DNA of 17,038 nt from Phycisphaerae bacterium (GTDB lineage: Bacteria; Planctomycetota; Phycisphaerae; Sedimentisphaerales; SG8-4). Of the stretch, positions 12,419-17,038 are shown piece by piece. Location of the stretch: NCBI GenBank assembly GCA_030603035.1, contig JAUVYQ010000045.1, positions 1 through 17,038 on the forward strand, given 5' to 3'. The notes below the pieces were generated by a model, which worked only from the letters and a program-made list of their open reading frames with translations, had not been told where the DNA came from and did not search any database. Positions within the stretch are counted from its first letter, which is position 1; every line of letters starts with the position of its first letter. A program made the translations under genes and the position numbers.

Positions 12419-14911
12419 ATGATGCGAAAAGGGAAAATATCCCGAAAAGCCCGTGGCAACCGACATCCGGCTAAACCGCCGGAGTCGTTTAAGGGGGTGA
12501 AAGCGAGAAAATCAAGAAGAAAAGCGGTCGAATGTCTCGGGATTGCTGCGCTGCTGGTGCTTTTGTGCAGTTGCGTGAGTTTTGATATTGGCGATTGGCC
12601 GAGCAAGTTTGTGTATCCTCATAATGACCCGCCGACTAATTGGTGCGGCTCGATAGGCGCTTTTTGTGCCTATTATTTGCTGTATTATGTCGGGCCGGGC
12701 GTGTTTGTCATATTAACTTCGGCGGTTTGTTTTCTAACTGCGAAACTGGCGCATCGGGCCACGGGTCAGCCGGTTTTGCGGGCGATAGGGCTGGTGCTGC
12801 TGACGGTGGCGGCTTCGAGCAGCTTTTATTGCCTGTGGCCTTATCGAGGATATGATTTTCCGATGGGTTCCGGCGGCGTGCTCGGCGTTGTGGCGGTGGT
12901 GTTTTTGCGGAGCCATTTTGCGATGCTGGGCACCTTCATACTGATTGCAGCCACGTGGATTGTCGGGATTGTTCTTTTAGCGGACAGTGTTATTCTGGCG
13001 GTGGGGCGCCGGTTTAGTTTTGTGGCCAGGAAGATGGTTGGTGTGGTGGTGCCGGCGTGGTTCCGCCGCGGGCCGACCAAAGGCGGAGAAGTTCTAAGCG
13101 AGATATGGCAAAAATTAAGTGCCAGGCAGAAACCCCTGCTCGCAGGGCGCGAGGTTTTGCGCTTCGACGGCACTGAAAGATTAACCGCAGAGGGCGCAAA
13201 GAGCGCAGAGAGAGGATTAAAATTAAGCTCAGCAATCAGCAGCGGCTCAGTGGTGAAAGACGTGCGCAGGCCTGCCCAGTCCTATGTGCCGGTGAGCTAT
13301 GAGGATTATACCCTGCCTCCGCTGGAGTTGCTGGCTGAGCCGGAGTACGGTTTTGCTGCGGTGCAGGAGAAGGTTGTCAAGGCGAAGGCGGCAGCTCTGG
13401 AAAAATTGCTGTCGGAGTTCAGTGTTAATGCGCGGGTGGCTGCGGCGGACACCGGGCCGGTTGTAACGATGTTTGAACTGGAGCTTGCGGCGGGAGTTAA
13501 GGTCAGCCAGATTAGCACGCTTTCAAACGATATGGCTCGTGCGCTGGGCGCCGGTGCGGTTCGTGTTGTGGCTCCTCTGCCGGGCAAACATACGATAGGT
13601 ATTGAGGTGCCAAACAGCGAGAAGGAAAAAGTCCGTATGAAGGATATGATGCGGCTGGCGCAGAATAGGCCGGAGGGAATGGAGATACCGCTGTTTCTGG
13701 GCAAGGATTCGTCGGGCGAAGCCCTTGTTTCGGACCTGGCGACGATGCCGCATCTGCTTATTGCCGGCACGACCGGCTCGGGCAAGAGCGTCTGTATCAA
13801 TAGTATCATAACGGGCATACTTCTTACGAAGCGGCCGGACGAGGTGAAGGTGATTTTGATTGACCCGAAAATGGTCGAGATGACGGCGTTCAATACTATT
13901 CCGCACCTGATGTGTCCGATAGTTACCGAGACTGCACGGGCTGTCCAGATACTTGAATGGGCTACGGTGAAGATGGATGAGCGTTACGCCCTGTTGGCCG
14001 AGGCGAGGGTGAAGAATATCGCCGAGTATAATAGACTCGGCGCCGAGGAGATTATTAAACGGTTTAATCCGAGCAGTGCCGATGAAGAGGCGAAGATTCC
14101 GAAGAGATTGCGATACATTGTGATAGTAATCGATGAGCTTGCGGATTTGATGATGACGGCGGCGAAGGAGATAGAGGCATATATTGTTCGCCTTGCCCAG
14201 AAGAGCCGGTCGATTGGTATTCATCTTATACTGGCTACCCAGCGGCCGCAGGCGACGGTCGTTACCGGTTTAATAAAGTCAAATATGCCGACGAGGATAG
14301 GTTTTCGGGTTGCTGCGAGGATGGACAGCCGAATTATCCTTGACCAGAACGGAGCGGAAACGCTGCTCGGTGAAGGGGATATGCTGTTTCTAAAGCCCGG
14401 TACGAGCGATTTGGTGCGCGCGCAGGGTACTTTTGTCGATGAGGCGGAGATAAAGCGAATTACCAGGCATCTTAAGGAGTTTGCCGAGCCGCAATTCCAT
14501 CCTGAGCTAACCGAGCTAAAGGGGTTGGATACGTCTGGCAGAGATAAGGATGAGATGTTTGACGAGGCGGTTCAGGTTGTTCTTCAGACGCGGCGGGGGA
14601 GCGTGTCACTGCTTCAGCGAAGACTCAATATCGGCTATGCCAGAGCTTCGCGGATAATTGAGATGATGGCCGCAGTAGGGGTGCTCGGCGAGTATAAGGG
14701 CAGTCAGGCACGGGAAGTTGTAATGACGCTCGAGGAGTATGAACGCGTCCGCGACCGGTTGGAATCGGCTGCCGAGGCGGGGTACGAAGGGGGGCAGCCG
14801 GAAATTGTCAGGGGTGAGGATTCAGCCGTCCGTAAGGACTCCATAGGAGAGCCGGATTATGTAAGGGAAGGGCAGCGAGGCTATGTCTCGGTTGATAATG
14901 AGGATGATTAA
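12419..14911 (+). CDS. ftsK: DNA translocase FtsK/SpoIIIE
   Basis: About 830 residues from the ATG at 12419 (GGGG about 6 bases upstream; the frame is open to a GTG at 12395). A basic N-terminus is followed by about four membrane segments (residues 35-210). A variable linker and the motor come next: LLIAGTTGSGKSVCINSII (Walker A, Lys at about 456), VILIDPKMVEM, YIVIVIDELADLMM (Walker B, Asp/Glu at about 572-573), HLILATQRP and the gamma winged helix (RRGSVSLLQRRLNIGYARAS), which reads KOPS-type sites. It pumps chromosomal DNA through the septum and activates dimer resolution. The linker is shorter than in E. coli and contains an in-frame dispersed repeat coding ERLTAEGAKSAERG (13170-13220). 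An acidic tail of about 50 residues follows the gamma domain. Confidence 0.95.
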   Translation: MMRKGKISRKARGNRHPAKPPESFKGVKARKSRRKAVECLGIAALLVLLCSCVSFDIGDWPSKFVYPHNDPPTNWCGSIGAFCAYYLLYYVGPGVFVILTSAVCFLTAKLAHRATGQPVLRAIGLVLLTVAASSSFYCLWPYRGYDFPMGSGGVLGVVAVVFLRSHFAMLGTFILIAATWIVGIVLLADSVILAVGRRFSFVARKMVGVVVPAWFRRGPTKGGEVLSEIWQKLSARQKPLLAGREVLRFDGTERLTAEGAKSAERGLKLSSAISSGSVVKDVRRPAQSYVPVSYEDYTLPPLELLAEPEYGFAAVQEKVVKAKAAALEKLLSEFSVNARVAAADTGPVVTMFELELAAGVKVSQISTLSNDMARALGAGAVRVVAPLPGKHTIGIEVPNSEKEKVRMKDMMRLAQNRPEGMEIPLFLGKDSSGEALVSDLATMPHLLIAGTTGSGKSVCINSIITGILLTKRPDEVKVILIDPKMVEMTAFNTIPHLMCPIVTETARAVQILEWATVKMDERYALLAEARVKNIAEYNRLGAEEIIKRFNPSSADEEAKIPKRLRYIVIVIDELADLMMTAAKEIEAYIVRLAQKSRSIGIHLILATQRPQATVVTGLIKSNMPTRIGFRVAARMDSRIILDQNGAETLLGEGDMLFLKPGTSDLVRAQGTFVDEAEIKRITRHLKEFAEPQFHPELTELKGLDTSGRDKDEMFDEAVQVVLQTRRGSVSLLQRRLNIGYARASRIIEMMAAVGVLGEYKGSQAREVVMTLEEYERVRDRLESAAEAGYEGGQPEIVRGEDSAVRKDSIGEPDYVREGQRGYVSVDNEDD
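13179..13220 (+). repeat. In-frame 'cgcagag(g)' dispersed repeat in the ftsK linker
   Basis: The stretch reads AACCGCAGAGGGCGCAAAGA followed by GCGCAGAGAGAGG, coding TAEGAKSAERG. A related sequence, AGCCACAGAGGGCAGAGAGA, is intergenic at 16325-16344. It lies where FtsK proteins vary in length, so it is tolerated. Confidence 0.55.
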
Positions 14912-14971
14912 GAAGCCAGAAGTCAGATGTCAGATTTGTCTGTCTTTCGCTTTCTGTCTTCTGTCCTTTTT
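14911..14971 (+). terminator. Putative terminator after ftsK
   Basis: CAGAAGTCAGA (14917-14927) pairs at 10 of 11 positions with TCTGTCTTCTG (14953-14963), followed by CC and five T (14967-14971). The loop is long (25 bases). The arms also resemble the common 'agaagtcagatgtcaga' dispersed repeat, so it may be a repeat that also terminates. Confidence 0.4.
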
Positions 14972-14982
14972 CTTTGGATTTG

Positions 14983-14991
14983 TGGTATAAT
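14983..14991 (+). promoter_or_regulatory. Candidate extended -10 promoter for the M50 gene
   Basis: TGGTATAAT matches an extended -10 element (TGnTATAAT). No good -35 is seen. It lies between the ftsK terminator-like hairpin and the M50 gene, about 145 bp before its start. Confidence 0.35.
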
Positions 14992-15073
14992 TCGTATTTT
15001 TCCGGGGGAACAAGGATGGTAAAAAAGAAACCGGTTAAGTGGCCTGCGAGGGTCAGTAGAAGTCAGAAATCAG

Positions 15074-15094
15074 TAGGGCGGGCACTGCCCACCA
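15074..15094. repeat. 'GGGCGGGCACTGCCCACC' palindromic dispersed repeat
   Basis: GGGCACTGCCC within 15079-15091 is near-palindromic, and in one frame the segment codes VGRALPT. I associate this with a dispersed element of planctomycete genomes (from memory, not searched). It lies in the 225-bp gap before the M50 gene. Confidence 0.4.
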
Positions 15095-15136
15095 TATCTG
15101 TCGTCTGTCGTCTGAACTTGCAGGGAGCGGGAATAG

Positions 15137-15724
15137 ATGGATTTATATACGGCGTTATTTTTGTTGCCGGGTTTGCTTGTTGGGCTGACAATTCATGAGT
15201 TTGCTCACGCTATAACTGCAAAATGGCTGGGCGATAGTACGGCTGAGAGGATGGGTAGAGTGAGCTTGAATCCCTTGCGACATCTTTCGCCGTTGGGGAC
15301 GGCTGCGTTGTTCATTCTTGGGTTCGGCTGGGGCAAGCCGGTGGTCGTGAATATTTACAACTTCAAGAGGCCGAAGCTTTATTATCTTTTGAGTTCACTG
15401 GCCGGGCCAGGTGCGAATCTTGTTCTTTGTGCTTTGTCGCTTGGTATACTGTATCTTCGACCCCATTGGACGATAGAATTTATCTGCGTGAGTATCTTTT
15501 CTATCAATGCAATACTGGCGGTGATTAACCTTTTGCCTGTGCCGCCTCTTGATGGCAGTAAGATCTGGCCTTGCATCATACCGGGTATGAAGCCGACGGT
15601 GTCGGCAAAGTGGACAAGGGTTTGGATGGTGGTTTTGTTAGTCTGTCTTTTTTCGGGGGTGATAGATAAAATACTTGGTCCGGTCCTGGGTTTTCTCGCT
15701 TCACTGCTGCCTAACGGCTTTTGA
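15137..15724 (+). CDS. Small M50 (site-2 protease-like) membrane metalloprotease
   Basis: A 195-residue, highly hydrophobic protein. HEFAH (residues 21-25) in the first membrane segment is the HExxH zinc motif, and NLLPVPPLDGSKI (about 132-144) is the conserved third-ligand LDG motif. MGRVSLNPLRHLSPLGT and AGPGANLVL are further M50 blocks. There are no PDZ or CBS domains; this minimal form (about 200 residues) is common in bacteria and is predicted to cut substrates inside the membrane, with unknown targets. The ATG is preceded by GGGAG about 9-10 bases upstream. It follows ftsK on the same strand after a repeat-rich 225-bp gap, so it may have its own promoter. The stop lies at the edge of the ATTGGGTTTG repeat array. 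Confidence 0.88.
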   Translation: MDLYTALFLLPGLLVGLTIHEFAHAITAKWLGDSTAERMGRVSLNPLRHLSPLGTAALFILGFGWGKPVVVNIYNFKRPKLYYLLSSLAGPGANLVLCALSLGILYLRPHWTIEFICVSIFSINAILAVINLLPVPPLDGSKIWPCIIPGMKPTVSAKWTRVWMVVLLVCLFSGVIDKILGPVLGFLASLLPNGF

Positions 15725-15920
15725 AATTGGCTTTGATTGGGTTTGTATTGGGTTTGTTTTGGTATTTTATTGGCTTTAATTGGGTTTGATTGGGTTTGTA
15801 TTGGCTTTGTATTGGGTTTGTTTTTATTGGCATCGTTCATAGTTCTTTGTTCGTAGTTCATTGTTTTAAAAGAAGTTATGTTCATTTTGGCTTTTCGGAA
15901 ATTGGGTTTGTTTTGCATAA
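15725..15920 (-). repeat. Dispersed planctomycete-type repeat, copy B, with helically phased ATTGG units
   Basis: On the minus strand from 15918 this reads MQNKPNFRKAKMN and later NKPNTKPIQTQSNP. On the plus strand ATTGG[GC]TTT units start at 15726, 15736, 15747, 15769, 15779, 15789, 15800, 15811 and 15826, with a degenerate unit near 15758, so spacing is mostly 10-11 bp. It ends ATTGGGTTTGTTTTGCATAA, as copy A does with one difference. There is no ribosome site, so it is treated as non-coding. Confidence 0.7.
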
Positions 15921-15968
15921 AAGAGTGTGTAAATGTGTATATGAGTATATGGGTAAATGGGTATATGG

Positions 15969-16003
15969 TTCGTGGTTCGTGGCTCGTGGTTCGTGGCTCG
16001 TGG
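15969..16003. repeat. Heptamer tandem repeat (TTCGTGG/CTCGTGG x5)
   Basis: Five uninterrupted 7-bp units: two TTCGTGG, then CTCGTGG, TTCGTGG and CTCGTGG. On the minus strand it reads HEPRTTSHEPRT, which I recognise as a repeat seen spuriously in many predicted proteins. Probably non-coding. Confidence 0.75.
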
Positions 16004-16103
16004 TTCATTGGCAACGTGAATTTCAAATCTCAAATTTCAAATTGTACTGTCTCTCTACTATTGGGCGAACCTGCGCGTTTGAGTCGAAAATAGCGCTTGA
16101 TTC

Positions 16104-16429
16104 TCGATACCTGATTCCTGTAACTCGATGTGAGAAAAGGAGATAAAAATTTTTTAGATTTTTAGATTTTGGTCGACAACTACCTGCAGATTTGATTGAT
16201 TTTTAATCACGGATTTCACCCCCACTATAGTGAGATAACGCTTTCCTATCTTACGGGGCAAGCAGATTTCACTGATTTCACGGGGTTTTCACCACGAAGG
16301 ACGCGAAAGGCACGAAGAAAAATAGCCACAGAGGGCAGAGAGAGAAAAAAGTTTATCAGGTAATCAGGCAAACAGGAAGTGGATATCAGGGGAACAGGAG
16401 AACAGGGGGTATAGCGTGCAGCGGATAGG
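16104..16429. other. Gene-free stretch with several dispersed-repeat fragments
   Basis: No supported ORF. It holds a 'cacggatttcac...gcagatttcactgatttcacgggg' repeat (16207-16286), split by a CCCC...GGGG element (16219-16258). Then come TTCACCACGAAGGACGCGAA (16287-16306) with AGGCACGAAGAAAAA, AGCCACAGAGGGCAGAGAGA (16325-16344), and ATCAGG/AACAGG units (16363-16407) that recall the repeat at the start of the lipoprotein gene. Confidence 0.6.
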
Positions 16430-16553
16430 GATGCTGGATACTCGTTAGTGAGGAGTGAGCTAAAGTGCCTAAAGTGAACTAAAGTTGGATGCTGGATGCT
16501 GGATAATAGATGCTCGATTCTGGATGCTGGATACTGGATGCTCGAAATCTGTC
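16430..16553. repeat. CTAAAGTG and GGATGCT repeat clusters
   Basis: CTAAAGT occurs three times in 16460-16485. GGATGCT, GGATACT and related heptamers then run through 16487-16546 (for example GGATGCTGGATGCTGGATAA). Reverse-complement relatives (CCCAACATC) occur at 6589-6613. No gene. Confidence 0.6.
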
Positions 16554-16617
16554 TCTCCCGTAGAGGATGGCTTACGCCACTGTCTCAAGCTAAAAAGTAC
16601 CACCTGAGGGTGCAGGC

Positions 16618-16653
16618 GGACACCTTTAATTATCTGGACACCTTTAATTATCT
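16618..16653. repeat. Exact 18-bp tandem duplication
   Basis: GGACACCTTTAATTATCT is repeated exactly at 16618-16635 and 16636-16653. It lies in gene-free DNA; from there to 16938 I see no supported feature. Confidence 0.85.
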
Positions 16654-16938
16654 CGGGCGGCTACGATGTATTGAAAGAGCCTAAGTAAAAAAGTTAAATA
16701 CTTCAGGGTACTATTCTAATTTGTCTTCCTCTGCTGGGATATGTCAAGAGATAACCGCTATTAAGCCATTTGCGTTGTAAACATTTTTACCCAAATCGAA
16801 AGTTTATTCTGCTATGAAGATAGCGTTTTTACGACTGTTTGACAGATAAATGTTGATTGGGCAACATGATAGAGCAAATAAAACACGATTTTCCAACATC
16901 CAGGCCAACTCGACGCAGAATTCAACTGTGCCCACCCC

Positions 16939-16969
16939 AAAAAATATATGCCTGAGCAAAAACTCAGGC
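16939..16969 (-). terminator. Rho-independent terminator-like hairpin (minus strand)
   Basis: On the minus strand GCCTGAG-TTTTTG-CTCAGGC (16969 to 16950) is a perfect 7-bp stem followed by ATATATTTTTT. It overlaps the stop codon of the ORF entering from the right and would end that transcript. Confidence 0.65.
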
Positions 16970-17038
16970 AGCCTGCACAAGGCTTCGCAACTTTTTCTTC
17001 TGTTTCTCTTTGACCCGGCCTAACGCCATAGTCAACAT
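16964..17038 (-). CDS. C-terminal end of an ORF continuing beyond the window
   Basis: The minus frame reads MLTMALGRVKEKQKKKLRSL then VQAA and TGA (16966-16964). The terminator-like hairpin starting at its stop supports this as a real gene end. The basic K/R-rich tail ending QAA is reminiscent of some transposases, but 24 residues are too few to name a family. The first ATG coincides with the window edge, so the gene probably extends further right. Confidence 0.4.
   Translation of the reverse strand: MLTMALGRVKEKQKKKLRSLVQAA

Noticed and set aside
13523..14224. 233-codon minus-strand open frame
   Set aside because: It lies antisense within the FtsK motor, where the plus strand shows Walker A and B motifs.
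15725..15832. CRISPR array
   Set aside because: The ATTGGGTTT units are only about 9 bp and spaced 10-11 bp, with no 25-40 bp spacers and no cas genes.
15382..16026. 214-codon minus-strand open frame containing HEPRTT, MQNKPNF and KPNQSQ
   Set aside because: It is made of tandem and dispersed repeats plus the antisense of the M50 gene, with biased composition and no ribosome site; treated as repeat DNA.
1..17038. tRNA, rRNA or riboswitch genes
   Set aside because: No cloverleaf-like T-loop/acceptor arrangement, rRNA core or recognisable riboswitch motif was seen by eye on either strand; a covariance search was not possible.

Overview
The window looks like a chromosomal contig of an anaerobic planctomycete, probably class Phycisphaerae (Sedimentisphaerales-like). 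This is an inference. It rests on a GH4 glycosidase and a sodium:solute symporter each sitting beside a uroporphyrinogen-decarboxylase-like (UroD-like) protein, on a UxaE-type tagaturonate epimerase, and on many dispersed intergenic repeats. The repeats include antisense 'MQNKxN...KPNQTQ' segments, 'VGRALPT' and 'HEPRTT' coding repeats, and 'TAEGAKSAE' repeats, which I associate with metagenomic planctomycete assemblies.

Layout. 1-133: C-terminal fragment of an IS5-family transposase. 214-1788 (-): parvulin/SurA-like lipoprotein. 1901-3023: complete IS630-family element with a DD34E transposase. 3024-3933: degenerate DNA with an unidentified ORF remnant, an antisense low-complexity repeat and the 3' relic of a GH2 beta-galactosidase (lacZ). 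3934-6487 (-): GH4 glycosidase followed by a UroD-like protein. 6488-6913: divergent control region with two identical 17-bp operator-like sites. 6914-7582 (+): TPR lipoprotein. 7886-10678 (+): sodium:solute symporter and a second UroD-like protein, 12 bp apart. 10856-12181 (+): UxaE. 12419-14911 (+): DNA translocase FtsK. 15137-15724 (+): small M50 site-2-type metalloprotease. 15725-16963: gene-free and packed with several unrelated repeat families. 16964-17038 (-): C-terminal end of an ORF running off the window, followed by a terminator-like hairpin.

How the genes may work together. The centre resembles a carbohydrate or uronate utilisation locus: the symporter imports a substrate, GH4 opens a glycosidic bond by its NAD/metal mechanism, and UxaE interconverts tagaturonate and fructuronate. 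Two UroD-like proteins carrying the HxCG zinc-ligand motif accompany it. No corrinoid protein or MtaB-type partner is present, so their reaction is unknown. The lacZ relic suggests the locus once held another sugar hydrolase. FtsK and M50 are housekeeping genes.

The most interesting feature is small palindromic DNA that has entered coding sequence without breaking the frame. A 66-bp element lies in uxaE, flanked by GCGGG on both sides, and a 'cgcagag' repeat lies in the ftsK linker. Intergenic relatives of the uxaE element occur at 6792-6853 and 12361-12394.
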